64,000 nt of DNA from CBDFNN01 sp965250215 (GTDB lineage Bacteria > Bacteroidota > Rhodothermia > Rhodothermales > DATKEJ01). The stretch spans positions 2,666,001 to 2,730,000 of the forward strand of contig CBDFNN010000004.1 of NCBI GenBank assembly GCA_965250215.1, read 5' to 3'. Position numbers and translations under genes: made by a program. The notes under the pieces are model-generated. The model was not told the DNA's origin. It ran no database searches and was given only the letters and a program-made list of their open reading frames with translations. Positions 6,974 to 16,282 of this stretch are shown piece by piece. Within the stretch, counting starts at the first letter, position 1. Every line of letters begins with the position of its first letter.

Positions 6974-8776
6974 ATGCTGAATTCTTTGCCTCGCCGAAAA
7001 CGTCGTTTGCTTTATACGACAGTTTTCGGGGGCTTGTTTTTGATAGTTACCCTGCTCGTCCTTTGGATGCAAGTCTTCGATTCCGAGACTTATAATCCAG
7101 GTGAAGCTTTGGAGGGACTTACCAACGATCTCGGTCGCTCACTACCCGATGATTATCCTCGGGTAGAGTTTTCCGATGTTACTCAAGAATCAGGAATCAG
7201 CTTTTCGCATTTCGATGGAACACGCACCAGTCAATTACCGGAAGACATGGGTTCTGGGGTCGCCTGGGGTGATTATGACAATGACGGCTGGGTTGACCTG
7301 TTTATTGTGAACATGTCTGGTCCACTCACCGAGACAAACGATGGAACATCAACAACGCGGAGCCAACTCTATCATAACAATGGCGATGGCACCTTTACTG
7401 AGAAAAGTCGATTAGCAGGTGTGGATTTTCAAGGCTGGGGGATGGCTGCGGCTTGGGCTGACTACAACAATGATGGCTGGCTCGATTTGTTTGTGACAGC
7501 TTATGGGCGTTCCGTTCTCTATAGGAACGAAGGCCTTTCAGACTCAGGGCATGGACCTAGCTTTACAGACCAAACTCGAGCCGTTGGCTTGTACGAAGGA
7601 GATGGATTCTGGGCTGGCGCATCGTGGGGTGACTATAACAAGGATGGCTGGCTCGATCTATATGTGGCGGGCTATGTGAAATATATTGCAGAGGATGGAC
7701 AGAAGACATCCTTGCAGTACGATGTCGAGAATCCGGCGAGTCTGAACCCATCCTCTTTTGCACCAGAGCGTAACCTTCTCTATAAAAACACGGGAAAGGG
7801 CACCTTTCTGGAAGTTGCGGAATTTGCAGGCGTGGCAAATCAAGATGGACGAAGCCTATCCGCAACTTGGGTCGACCTCGATGAAGACGGCTGGATCGAT
7901 TTGTATGTGGCGAATGATGTGTCGGACAATGTCCTGTTTCGGAATTTGGGTGACGACACCTTTGAAAACATCAGCCATCAGGCCTTGGTGGCCGATTACC
8001 GGGGTGCCATGGGAATCGCGATTGGTGATTGGGACGGCGATTCTGATCTGGACATGTTTGTAACCCATTGGATTGCTCAAGAAAATGCACTTTACAACAA
8101 CACTCTACGCGGTCCAATAAGGCGACCGTTCTTGCAGTTTATGGATCAAGCCGACAGGTTTGGTGTCGGTCAGATCGCCTTGGACTATATAGGATGGGGC
8201 ACTTCGTTCTTTGATTATGACAATGATGGGCGATTAGACCTGTTTGTTGTAAATGGCAGTACTTTTCAGAATAGGGAGGAACCACATCTGCTTCGCGGAA
8301 TGAAGGACCAAGTGTTTTGGAATCGAGATGGGAAAGATGGATTCTATGAGGTGTCTCATGTGAGTGGATCGTATTTCGATACGGAAGAAGTTGGGCGCGG
8401 TGGCGCCTTTGCCGACTATGACCAGGATGGTGATTTGGATCTATTCGTAGTCAATCACAATGCGCAGGGGGTCTTGCTTCGCAACGATGCGGACACATCA
8501 AACAAGTGGTTGAAGGTATCACTTGAAGGTGTTCAGAGTAATCGTTCAGCTATAGGTGCGCGACTCCGCTTGGTCGCAGCTGGGGAAACCCAGATCCGGC
8601 AACTGGGCGCCCAGAGCTCATATTTATCGCAAAATATGATGAGCGAACATTTTGGCTTAGGAGATCACACACTGGTGGATACCTTGGAGGTGATCTGGCC
8701 CAGTGGGCTGATCCAACGTAGCTATAAGGTGGAGGTCAATCAAACCCTAAACATTATTGAAGGCCGGGAGGATTGA
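6974..8776 (+). CDS. CRTAC1-family protein: FG-GAP/VCBS propeller with ASPIC/UnbV domain
   Basis: A 600-residue protein, anchored by one N-terminal helix (about 14-34) and otherwise extracytoplasmic. Seven calcium-binding DxDxDG-type loops mark FG-GAP blades near residues 100, 163, 220, 301, 352, 414 and 481 (for example DYDNDGWVDLF). An ASPIC/UnbV domain lies at about 515-597 (AIGARLRL, EHFGLGDHTLVDTLEVIWPSG). Such proteins are secreted or surface-bound with poorly known, probably ligand-binding, roles. It starts 45 bp after the multiheme cytochrome and just before a TPR gene. A structural or scaffolding partner of the cytochrome is an inference from this context. Confidence 0.92.
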   Translation: MLNSLPRRKRRLLYTTVFGGLFLIVTLLVLWMQVFDSETYNPGEALEGLTNDLGRSLPDDYPRVEFSDVTQESGISFSHFDGTRTSQLPEDMGSGVAWGDYDNDGWVDLFIVNMSGPLTETNDGTSTTRSQLYHNNGDGTFTEKSRLAGVDFQGWGMAAAWADYNNDGWLDLFVTAYGRSVLYRNEGLSDSGHGPSFTDQTRAVGLYEGDGFWAGASWGDYNKDGWLDLYVAGYVKYIAEDGQKTSLQYDVENPASLNPSSFAPERNLLYKNTGKGTFLEVAEFAGVANQDGRSLSATWVDLDEDGWIDLYVANDVSDNVLFRNLGDDTFENISHQALVADYRGAMGIAIGDWDGDSDLDMFVTHWIAQENALYNNTLRGPIRRPFLQFMDQADRFGVGQIALDYIGWGTSFFDYDNDGRLDLFVVNGSTFQNREEPHLLRGMKDQVFWNRDGKDGFYEVSHVSGSYFDTEEVGRGGAFADYDQDGDLDLFVVNHNAQGVLLRNDADTSNKWLKVSLEGVQSNRSAIGARLRLVAAGETQIRQLGAQSSYLSQNMMSEHFGLGDHTLVDTLEVIWPSGLIQRSYKVEVNQTLNIIEGRED

Positions 8777-8777
8777 C

Positions 8778-9638
8778 ATGAGAAAGCCCGCAGCCATTCT
8801 TGCCGCCGTTTTGCTTATTCTTTTTGCTATTGTGGCACTGATGAAATCGCGTTCTGAAAGCATGGACATGCCCAGAGAAAAGGTGGTCACGTCGCAAGTG
8901 GATGAAACGGAAGAACAACGTTTCTGGCGCTCTTATCGGAGGGCCACTGATTTTCGATTGGCTGGGCAGCTGGAAGAAGCAGAGACTGCCTATCAGGATG
9001 CTTTACAGCGCAATGCAACACACGAGGACGCACTCTATTACATCGGAAATGTGCAGCGGGAATTGGGAAGGTTTACTGCGGCCCGGGCGGCCTGGGAAAA
9101 ACTGGTGCAAGTCAATTCGGGTAGCACACGGGCCTTCGCTCAACTCGGGTACCTGAGCCTGTGCGAGGACGACGACGCACTCTTCGATATAGATGCAGCG
9201 GAAGAGGCATATACGAGTGCTATGGCCCTTAATAAGGAAGAAACAGCCCCGATATTGCGCCTAGGTCAGGTTGCCCTGATGCGAGGTCATCTCGAGAAAG
9301 CCCGTTCTTATTTCGAGGCTGTGACCGCGTCCAATTTCCGAAGTGCCGAGGCACATGTTCTCAATAGCTACATAGCCTGGAAACAGGGTTCTCCGGAACG
9401 AGCTGTAACACTTTTTACCTCTGCAGTCGAACAGGTAAAACCACAGCAAAGTCCAGAAGGTCTATCCGGTGAGGGCGACACAAAGAAGGGTCTGTCGCCT
9501 CTTGTGTCTTCCAGCACGGTGTGTGAGGTTTTCAGACCCTTCACAGATGGACTTGACGCTATTCATGAGGCAAACTTAAAAACGGAAATGATCCAGCGAT
9601 TTCTGAAGCTCGATGCCATGCTCGACAAAAAGCGCTAA
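8778..9638 (+). CDS. TPR-repeat protein with N-terminal membrane anchor
   Basis: A 286-residue protein with one N-terminal membrane helix (about 5-24) followed by tetratricopeptide repeats (RLAGQLEEAETAYQDAL, ELGRFTAARAAWEKLV, MRGHLEKARSYFEAV, KQGSPERAVTLFTSAV). TPRs make protein-protein interfaces, here probably periplasmic. The start at 8778 is chosen because GGGAGG lies at the right distance; an in-frame TTG at 8757 overlaps the CRTAC1 gene. It is the third gene of the cytochrome-CRTAC1-TPR operon and may hold the complex together. No catalytic motif is seen. Confidence 0.87.
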   Translation: MRKPAAILAAVLLILFAIVALMKSRSESMDMPREKVVTSQVDETEEQRFWRSYRRATDFRLAGQLEEAETAYQDALQRNATHEDALYYIGNVQRELGRFTAARAAWEKLVQVNSGSTRAFAQLGYLSLCEDDDALFDIDAAEEAYTSAMALNKEETAPILRLGQVALMRGHLEKARSYFEAVTASNFRSAEAHVLNSYIAWKQGSPERAVTLFTSAVEQVKPQQSPEGLSGEGDTKKGLSPLVSSSTVCEVFRPFTDGLDAIHEANLKTEMIQRFLKLDAMLDKKR

Positions 9639-9829
9639 GCCGTCGATTCTCGGACCACTCAATAGAAGCTTTCGACAAGATCAATTAATGACCAGATCTA
9701 ATTTGTATTTTCTGGATATCCATTCCAGCTAAACCAATTGCGGAGATTGCCCAGTATCTATTATGCGGGCAGGCTCGAATCAGGTCGTGATCAAAACAGT
9801 GCAGCTCAGACATCCTCTTGAGGAATTTT

Positions 9830-9849
9830 ACTTTGATGAAAGTCAAAGT
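9830..9849. promoter_or_regulatory. Inverted repeat ahead of the carotenoid cluster
   Basis: ACTTTGA (9830-9836) and TCAAAGT (9843-9849) form a perfect 7-bp inverted repeat with a 6-nt spacer, about 30 bp before the acyltransferase start. Size and position suit an operator for a dimeric regulator of the cluster; the regulator is not in the window. The rest of the gap 9639-9878 shows no gene. Confidence 0.35.
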
Positions 9850-9878
9850 CAGGACTATTCAATTAAAATCGCTTCACA

Positions 9879-11108
9879 ATGAATCGAAGCGTAGTGAACC
9901 TAATTGACAAGCACCCTTCCTCTAGTCGATGGCTCTTTGTAGACCTATTTCGATTCTGCGCTGTCGTTCTAATGATTCAGGGACATAGCTTTCATGCTCT
10001 ACTGGACATAAGCTATCGGACGGAAAATTGGTTTGGCTACCACAGTTTCTGGCATGGATTCACGGCACCGATGTTTATGTTTGCGTCTGGCGTCGCCTTT
10101 GGCATCGCGACTACTAGAAAATGGTCGATTCACACGACCTGGGGATCGGTCCCAAGGGACAGAATAATTCGTTATGTGAGTCTTCTTTTAATAGGATATT
10201 TTCTCCACCTACCATTCTTCTCGCTCAGTAAAATTCGATCTCATGCCACTCCAGAGTTGTTCGACAAGCTCTTTAGCTTTGACGCACTTCATCTTATAGG
10301 CTTTAGTTTGCTCTTGCTACAGTTGGGGGTTCTGCTTCTGAAGCGGAAACGAGTATTGCTCTCGTTCGTGGTGTATCTAGTGCCAGTGCTTCTTGCAATC
10401 AGTCCTTTCATTTGGCGTAACGCACCGAACTTCTCGATCTCGCCGATTTTTGAAGCGATGCTCTCATCAAACACGGGATCGCAATTTCCAATATTTCCGT
10501 GGTCGATCTATGTCTTTGCTGGATTCCTCGCGGCATTCTTTCTTAGACCAGACTCTAATCAGCAACCCCCGCTTCAGAGACTAAGATGGCTCTTAATAGT
10601 GGGACTTTCTTTAATCGTTGTTGCCGGCGCCATTTCACTTTTCGATGGTGGCCTACCCGGTCGATTTTCTAAGGGGCCTCTCGGATTTGGGCATGAGTAT
10701 TTTGGAAGTATGCATTGGAACGTCAACCCATTAGTAGTCTTGTTTAAGTCCGGATTTTTACTCGTTTTTCTCGTCCTTCTTTTTTTGTTAGAGTCAGGAT
10801 TAGGTCGAAAGACATCTCGTGTTTTGTCGTGGATTCAAAAGGCCGCAAATCAAACTCTCGCGATTTATGTTTTCCATCTGATGTTGCTCTATGGTTCGCC
10901 GCTCAATCTTGGTTTCAGATACCTCGTCGGTCCCAACCAAATGTCACTTTTGCATACAAGTTTATTTACTCTCCTGTTTACTTCCGCGATGCTAGCATTT
11001 GGCGTCGCTTGGAATTATTTCAGAAAAAACAGAAGTATTCCAGATAGGGCGATTAAAGTAATTGTGAGTCTAGTCTTGTTATATCTATTCTTAACTAATC
11101 CCTTCTGA
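9879..11108 (+). CDS. Multi-pass membrane acyltransferase-like protein (acyltransferase-3/DUF1624 type)
   Basis: A 409-residue integral membrane protein with about ten hydrophobic helices. The N-terminal segment RWLFVDLFRFCAVVLMIQGH matches the first helix of membrane acyltransferases, where an Arg/Asp-rich start and a helix ending in His are conserved. Such enzymes move acyl groups onto sugars or lipids. It begins the carotenoid cluster and overlaps the next gene by one base (TGATG), so it could acylate a carotenoid or its glycoside; that substrate is inferred from position only. Confidence 0.7.
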   Translation: MNRSVVNLIDKHPSSSRWLFVDLFRFCAVVLMIQGHSFHALLDISYRTENWFGYHSFWHGFTAPMFMFASGVAFGIATTRKWSIHTTWGSVPRDRIIRYVSLLLIGYFLHLPFFSLSKIRSHATPELFDKLFSFDALHLIGFSLLLLQLGVLLLKRKRVLLSFVVYLVPVLLAISPFIWRNAPNFSISPIFEAMLSSNTGSQFPIFPWSIYVFAGFLAAFFLRPDSNQQPPLQRLRWLLIVGLSLIVVAGAISLFDGGLPGRFSKGPLGFGHEYFGSMHWNVNPLVVLFKSGFLLVFLVLLFLLESGLGRKTSRVLSWIQKAANQTLAIYVFHLMLLYGSPLNLGFRYLVGPNQMSLLHTSLFTLLFTSAMLAFGVAWNYFRKNRSIPDRAIKVIVSLVLLYLFLTNPF

Positions 11109-12661
11109 TGTCACAGCACTATGATCTTGTCGTCGTGGGAGCTGGACACAACGGGCTTGTTTCAGCCGCCTACCTCGCAAAACGAGGACTAAAGGTCGCT
11201 GTCTTGGAGAAACGTGATATTGTTGGTGGAGCAGTTTCCACTAGGGAGCTAGTACCGGGTTATCAGTTCGATCTTGGCGGAAGCGCTCATATTCTTATTC
11301 GATTAACGCCCATCATCGAAGAACTTGAACTAGACAACTTCGGCTTGGAGTATATAGAGGTCGACCCTTTGTTCTATTCTCCCTTTTTAGATGGAAGCGA
11401 GTTTTATATATATCGAAATCTAGAGAAGACAGTCGATCACTTGGAGTCTGTATTTCCTGGTGAAGGTTTGGCCTATCGTAATTTCATAGACAAATGGGCG
11501 CCATTTGCTCAGGCTGTCAGAGAGTCCTTTCTTCAAGCGCCCTCTCCTCTATCCCTAAAAAGGACTTTCGATTCAATTGACCGACCGTCTCCTCTCGCTA
11601 TTTTGAATGCGGTTCGTAAACCCTATGGCAAGCTGCTAGACAAGTATTTCCATAGTGAAAAGTTGAAGACTCAAATGGCATGGATGGCAGCCCAATCTGG
11701 ACCACCGCCATCAAGGGCTATGACAGGCCCATTCGTTTTATGGCATCCGCTTTATCACGTGGGGGGAATGGCTCGTCCAAAAGGTGGCTCTGGAATGTTG
11801 ACCCAGGCGCTTGCCAGATGCGTAGAACATCACGGTGGAGAAGTTCTTACGGGGGCGGATGTCAATCAGATTTCAGGAAATTTGACCGAAGGATTTGATA
11901 TTCATTTCAATGAAGATGATAAAATTAGCTCGGATAAAGTCCTCTGCGCGTCACACATTAGAACCACGCAGTCTTTTTTCGAAGGCCGAAAACTAGGACG
12001 CCCAATCAAGGATAAAGAGATTGGAAATGGATTTGGTGCCATACTTCGTTTGGCCCTTTCAAAGCCGTTGAAATACGAGGCTAGCAGCAGCAACGATTCA
12101 AGAGTGGCCATGCAACTCCTTTGCGAGAATAGAAACCAGATTGATAGATCCTATACCGAATACAAAAGAGGTCGCCCCTCCTCTTGTCCCCCAATCGTTG
12201 CCATGTCATTTTCTGCTGTAGACCCAAGTCTATGCCCACCTGATTGCGAAGCACTTTGGCTTTGGGCCCAGTACTTCCCTTACAACATGAGTTCGGGTTC
12301 GTGGGAAGACAGAGCAGAGGAAGTAGAAGATATCATTCTCAATCAATTCGAAAAATATGCACCTGGTACACGGGACAGTATTGTCGGCTCGCTTTTTCAA
12401 CACCCGAAGTGGCTCGAGGACAATCTTGGTTTACATCGAGGAAATGTCATGCACCTAGAAATGAATGTCTCCAAAATGTTCTTTCAGCGTCCCCGAATAG
12501 GAATGTCCTCCTACCGAAGCCCGCTTCCTGGCGTGTATCTTACTGGTGCAAGTACACATCCTGGAGGTGGAATAATGGGGGCATCAGGATACAATAGTGC
12601 ACGGATTATTTTAGACGACATAGAAAATGAATCAAGAAAGACGTCTTCGCCCAGAAGCTAG
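11108..12661 (+). CDS. Carotenoid oxidoreductase, CrtO/CrtI-like FAD protein
   Basis: A 517-residue flavoprotein. The N-terminal Rossmann segment has VVVGAGHNGLVSAAYLA followed by VAVLEKRDIVGGAVSTRE, and the C-terminus has the FAD-closing block VYLTGASTHPGGGIMGASG. The GAGHNGL variant is frequent in the CrtO (carotene ketolase) and related phytoene-dehydrogenase-like branch, so ketolation or desaturation of a carotene is likely. The start overlaps the previous stop, and the lycopene cyclase follows 28 bp later. Ketolase and desaturase cannot be separated by eye. Confidence 0.85.
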   Translation: MSQHYDLVVVGAGHNGLVSAAYLAKRGLKVAVLEKRDIVGGAVSTRELVPGYQFDLGGSAHILIRLTPIIEELELDNFGLEYIEVDPLFYSPFLDGSEFYIYRNLEKTVDHLESVFPGEGLAYRNFIDKWAPFAQAVRESFLQAPSPLSLKRTFDSIDRPSPLAILNAVRKPYGKLLDKYFHSEKLKTQMAWMAAQSGPPPSRAMTGPFVLWHPLYHVGGMARPKGGSGMLTQALARCVEHHGGEVLTGADVNQISGNLTEGFDIHFNEDDKISSDKVLCASHIRTTQSFFEGRKLGRPIKDKEIGNGFGAILRLALSKPLKYEASSSNDSRVAMQLLCENRNQIDRSYTEYKRGRPSSCPPIVAMSFSAVDPSLCPPDCEALWLWAQYFPYNMSSGSWEDRAEEVEDIILNQFEKYAPGTRDSIVGSLFQHPKWLEDNLGLHRGNVMHLEMNVSKMFFQRPRIGMSSYRSPLPGVYLTGASTHPGGGIMGASGYNSARIILDDIENESRKTSSPRS

Positions 12662-12689
12662 GTCCCAATATCTGTTCCAAAAACCATAA

Positions 12690-13451
12690 ATGTCCTACGC
12701 ACTATTTCTCGGCCTTTTTCTAATACTACCCATAATTGGATTGGGTTATTGGACCATTCGTCGCAGATCTAAAATTCCGCTTAGCAATAAGCGAATAGGA
12801 TATTCTCTAGTATCAATTAGCTCAATTGCATTTATCTATACCATTCCGTGGGATAACTACCTCGTATATCGCGGAATTTGGTGGTCTCCACAGGACAGAA
12901 TCATCGGGAAAGTAGGCTTTGTCCCCATTGAGGAATATTGCTTCTTCATTCTTCTTCCTTTGATGGTTTCTCTGCTGATTTTAGTAAAATTGAGTTATCG
13001 AAAGGAAATATTGCCGTCTGTCCGATCGGGATCTGATTTATTGATTGTTTGGCCAGTGCGAATTCTATTGAGCGCTCTCTTTGGACTTGGTGTCTTTTTC
13101 CTTTTCCTAGGAGAAAAACATCTCTACGCAGGGCTTCTTCTGTCATGGGCAACACCCATAATTCTAGGTTTGACCATATGGAAAAGTAGCGTACTCTATG
13201 AGAATGCAGGTACACTGCTCTTCAGTTTGACAGTCTCGACGATCTATTTTTGTCTAATCGATCTGCTAGCTCTAAACCAAGGGATTTGGACTATTGTTGA
13301 GCAGTATTCTCTTCCTCTTCTACTCTTCGGACTGCCTATTGAGGAAGCATTGTTCTATTTTTTGACCTCTCTGTTGAGTTGTTACGGCTTTCTTCTTTTT
13401 CTGAATATTTGGAAGCTGTATAACGTGGATTCTAATTTCAAGGTCAACTAA
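12690..13451 (+). CDS. Lycopene beta-cyclase, fused CrtYc-CrtYd type
   Basis: A 253-residue membrane protein with two homologous halves. The first has IPWDNYLVYRGIWW (about 52-65) and PIEEYCFF (79-86). The second has DLLALNQGIW (191-200) and LPIEEALFYF (215-224). These are the signatures of heterodimeric lycopene cyclases of actinobacteria and of their fused forms in archaea, fungi and some FCB bacteria, which convert lycopene to beta-carotene. It sits between the CrtO-like gene and an EamA transporter. No phytoene synthase gene is in the window, so earlier steps are encoded elsewhere. Confidence 0.93.
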   Translation: MSYALFLGLFLILPIIGLGYWTIRRRSKIPLSNKRIGYSLVSISSIAFIYTIPWDNYLVYRGIWWSPQDRIIGKVGFVPIEEYCFFILLPLMVSLLILVKLSYRKEILPSVRSGSDLLIVWPVRILLSALFGLGVFFLFLGEKHLYAGLLLSWATPIILGLTIWKSSVLYENAGTLLFSLTVSTIYFCLIDLLALNQGIWTIVEQYSLPLLLFGLPIEEALFYFLTSLLSCYGFLLFLNIWKLYNVDSNFKVN

Positions 13452-14363
13452 GTGAATCAAAGAAGTCGTCTTGTAGACGCTGCACTTCTTCTAGTCGCCC
13501 TCATTTGGGGGTCAAATTTCGCGATAACAAAAGGAGCTCTTGCAGAGATTCATCCTACAGTATTCAATGTGCTTAGGATTGCTTTTTCGCTTGTATTTCT
13601 TTCGGTCGTTATGTTTGCAACCGAGGGCTTTTCTCTCAGAAATATTTTTCCAAAGAGAAAGGGCATAGGACGATTCTTAAGTATTGGTTTCGTTGGAAAT
13701 TTTCTATTCCAGATGTTCTTTATATATGGACTATTCCATACGACAGCGGGTAATGCGGCTCTATTTGCAGCCACTGCACCAGTATGGACAGCTGTAACTG
13801 GCAAGGTAACCGGGCAAGAGACTGTCTCATCTAAAGTCTGGCTTGGAATATTAATCACCATCATTGGAGCTGCAGTAATCGCCTTTTTTAAGGATGGAGG
13901 TCTTTCTTTCTCAAGCAATACTCTTTTTGGAGATGGCATAATTCTGCTTAGTGCCATGTCATGGGGCTGCTATACTTCACTTTGCCGTCCCTATTTGAAA
14001 GAGCTTAGTCCCAACCGCCTGGCTCTTAATGCCTTTCTGCCAATCTATCCGCTCCTTGTCCTGGTATCGATTCCCTATTGGCCCGGCACTCAGTTCCTAA
14101 TGGATATGTCTACCGGTCTTTGGGCAGCGATCGTGTTTTCTGGTCTCTTTAGCACCGGCCTAGCCTATGTATTGTGGAACTGGGGAATCAACAGAGTAGG
14201 GCCCTCACAAACGGCTGTTTATGGAAACGTTGTTCCGATTATTGCGATCGCAATCGGCTACTTCTATTTAGCTGAGCAAATCCAAATAGAGCAGATCTTT
14301 GGCGGTGCACTCATTCTGCTAGGGCTGATGACCGCGAGATCAGCAAAGACTAAAAAACCTTAG
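13452..14363 (+). CDS. EamA/DMT-family transporter
   Basis: A 303-residue protein with ten predicted membrane helices in two EamA halves: an N-terminal VALIWGSNFAITKGAL and a second-half LSAMSWGCYTSLCRPYLKEL, ending in FLGGALILLGL-like sequence. The family exports metabolites such as amino acids or small polar compounds. The start is a GTG directly abutting the TAA of the lycopene cyclase gene, so it is part of the carotenoid operon. The last 4 bases overlap the convergent glycosyltransferase gene. The substrate is unknown. Confidence 0.9.
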   Translation: MNQRSRLVDAALLLVALIWGSNFAITKGALAEIHPTVFNVLRIAFSLVFLSVVMFATEGFSLRNIFPKRKGIGRFLSIGFVGNFLFQMFFIYGLFHTTAGNAALFAATAPVWTAVTGKVTGQETVSSKVWLGILITIIGAAVIAFFKDGGLSFSSNTLFGDGIILLSAMSWGCYTSLCRPYLKELSPNRLALNAFLPIYPLLVLVSIPYWPGTQFLMDMSTGLWAAIVFSGLFSTGLAYVLWNWGINRVGPSQTAVYGNVVPIIAIAIGYFYLAEQIQIEQIFGGALILLGLMTARSAKTKKP

Positions 14364-15535
14364 CTATTTTTTAAAAGCGAGTCCTCGAGACTAGCTTTTA
14401 AAATTGGGGCTACATTTTCTACGCGAAATATATTGAGCGTGTTTTTTGCATTCTCAACGATCGAATTTCCCTCAGGAAGATTAAGTAGATCATTAATTGA
14501 CGAAGCAACAATATCAGGGTCTCTGCTAGACACGCAAATCCCGCAGGCATTTGACTCAAAGAATTCAGACAGAAAGTACTCTTCTGGACAGTGAACAAGA
14601 ACCTTAGTGTTCGAAGCTAAATACTCACAGGTCTTCGTTGGGAAAATAGTTGACATCTCATCCGAATGGATGGTGGTTTCGTCAGGCCAAGAAAGACCAA
14701 GGATTAATATGCTTGAGTCCCTCAATGCCTTCAAATAATCCTCTCGTTCAGGAAAGAATACGATCTCTATGCTTTCTATGTCGAAACCGAGCTTTTCGTG
14801 ATAATTTGCATCCTTTGTTGTCGAAATCTTAAGCTTCAGGCCCAAGGCGCTACAAGCTTCAGCAATTCTCTTAATTGCCGCAGTATTGATATCGTACAGA
14901 TCACCACAAAACATAACACTAGTTTGCTTGCTGGAACCAGAGTCTTCAAGGTCATCTGTTTCTGGATAGGTGTGGACTAGACTAATCGCGTCTTGCGAAT
15001 ATTTTCTTTTGAAAAGCGACTTCATGCCATCACTCATGACAAATATCTTCTTCGCTGAGCTAAAAAGCCTGTTCTGAATCTTTCGCGCAAGCTTCCGGTC
15101 GGACTCATCTTTTTGAGTTTCAACCAAGGTATCGTGCAAATACGGGAATACGGGCACGCCAATTAATTCAGCAGCGTCCATAGCGCAGGACATTAGGAAG
15201 AGATCCGGATATACAGCAACGATAGCGATAGAATTACTAGCTTTGGCTTCAGCCGCGATTCGTTTTACCACTCTCGGTCTTCCAAACTTCTCTTTGACAA
15301 GATTCAGACGATGTGAAAAACCAAAACGCCGATATACAATCTTCCTCTCCACTTTGAGTTGAGCATCCCTAATCTTCTCAATCGGCCATTTTGTACTGAG
15401 CAGTGTTAGGCTGTTAGGATCAAAATAGTTGAGTAAATTCGCCATCACGATCGAGCTTCCGCCTGTTGATGGCGGAAAAGAAGAGCTAACTACTGAGATA
15501 TGCCCGTGATCGCACAGGGCGGGTTTGGATGCCAT
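14360..15535 (-). CDS. Glycosyltransferase, GT4-like
   Basis: A 391-residue protein resembling GT-B glycosyltransferases. The N-terminal half opens with SFPPSTGGSSIVMANLL, a glycine-rich loop typical of family 1/4 enzymes, and includes VFPYLHDT. The C-terminal half has SVMFCGDLYDINTAA, LILGLSWPDET and FPTKTCEYLASNTKVLVHCPE, matching the nucleotide-sugar-binding half where a K-x-x-EY(L/M)A block is conserved. The ATG at 15535 is preferred over an in-frame TTG at 15592. It converges on the EamA gene with a 4-bp overlap. A role in glycosylating cell-surface material or carotenoids is possible but unproven. Confidence 0.8.
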   Translation of the reverse strand: MASKPALCDHGHISVVSSSFPPSTGGSSIVMANLLNYFDPNSLTLLSTKWPIEKIRDAQLKVERKIVYRRFGFSHRLNLVKEKFGRPRVVKRIAAEAKASNSIAIVAVYPDLFLMSCAMDAAELIGVPVFPYLHDTLVETQKDESDRKLARKIQNRLFSSAKKIFVMSDGMKSLFKRKYSQDAISLVHTYPETDDLEDSGSSKQTSVMFCGDLYDINTAAIKRIAEACSALGLKLKISTTKDANYHEKLGFDIESIEIVFFPEREDYLKALRDSSILILGLSWPDETTIHSDEMSTIFPTKTCEYLASNTKVLVHCPEEYFLSEFFESNACGICVSSRDPDIVASSINDLLNLPEGNSIVENAKNTLNIFRVENVAPILKASLEDSLLKNS

Positions 15536-15649
15536 TGGCTGATTTCTTGTGCATTCTTCCGTCGAACGGAAAGGTGGTATGATAAGGATCAAGAATCCGC
15601 CTTGGAAGCCTGACTAGCAAGAAGATGTGAACATTCACTTAAAAAGAAA

Positions 15650-16273
15650 TTATTCTTCTGGACTTGGAGGTTCGGGGACATGCTCTTGGCTTTGCTCTAT
15701 TTCGACTGTGTTTTCTACAGCGTCTATAGCCTCTTCCTCCTCCACTCCGATCTGCTTCTTTAGTCGACCTCCAATCTTATCGCTTATGCTCTGAGCCGAT
15801 GGCCAAAAACGTTTCGCAAAGCTCCATGTGATAGGGGCTACAGCCTCGACTGCTGGATACAATGCAGACTCTTCCTTTTGCTCGTTCGAAGGTATATTTA
15901 TCTCCGACAATGGAATCATGACAATGGATATCACGAGGGCCGCTTTCAAAGCGCCGAGAAGGCCTCCACTAAATTTGTCTATGAAACCCAACTTCATACT
16001 TTTCATGAGGTATGAGATAAACTTTGTCAAGAAGTGGACAATCAACAGCAATACCAAAAAGACCGTCACAAATCCTAAAGCCGGAGCAAGTGAACTGTCA
16101 ACTCCAAGGATTTCAGAGACGATATCGCCCACGACGTTCATGAGCTGTAAGCCCATCATGAAAGCGACAAGCATACCAAATATCTGTGCGACTTCTTTAA
16201 TAGCTCCTCCTTGGAATCCTCGCCACATGCCAAGTCCAAGAACCACTAATACAACAATGTCTGTATAACCCAT
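15650..16273 (-). CDS. cvpA: CvpA-family membrane protein
   Basis: A 207-residue protein with four membrane helices (about 4-22, 28-48, 64-84, 100-122) and an acidic cytoplasmic tail rich in Glu/Pro. The GLGMWRGFQGGAIKE loop and the FIDKFSGGLLGALKA segment are the CvpA signature. The family is linked to colicin V production and envelope integrity, with an uncertain biochemical role. It starts 9 bp after yqeY and is probably co-transcribed. Confidence 0.88.
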   Translation of the reverse strand: MGYTDIVVLVVLGLGMWRGFQGGAIKEVAQIFGMLVAFMMGLQLMNVVGDIVSEILGVDSSLAPALGFVTVFLVLLLIVHFLTKFISYLMKSMKLGFIDKFSGGLLGALKAALVISIVMIPLSEINIPSNEQKEESALYPAVEAVAPITWSFAKRFWPSAQSISDKIGGRLKKQIGVEEEEAIDAVENTVEIEQSQEHVPEPPSPEE

Positions 16274-16282
16274 CTGAAAAAC

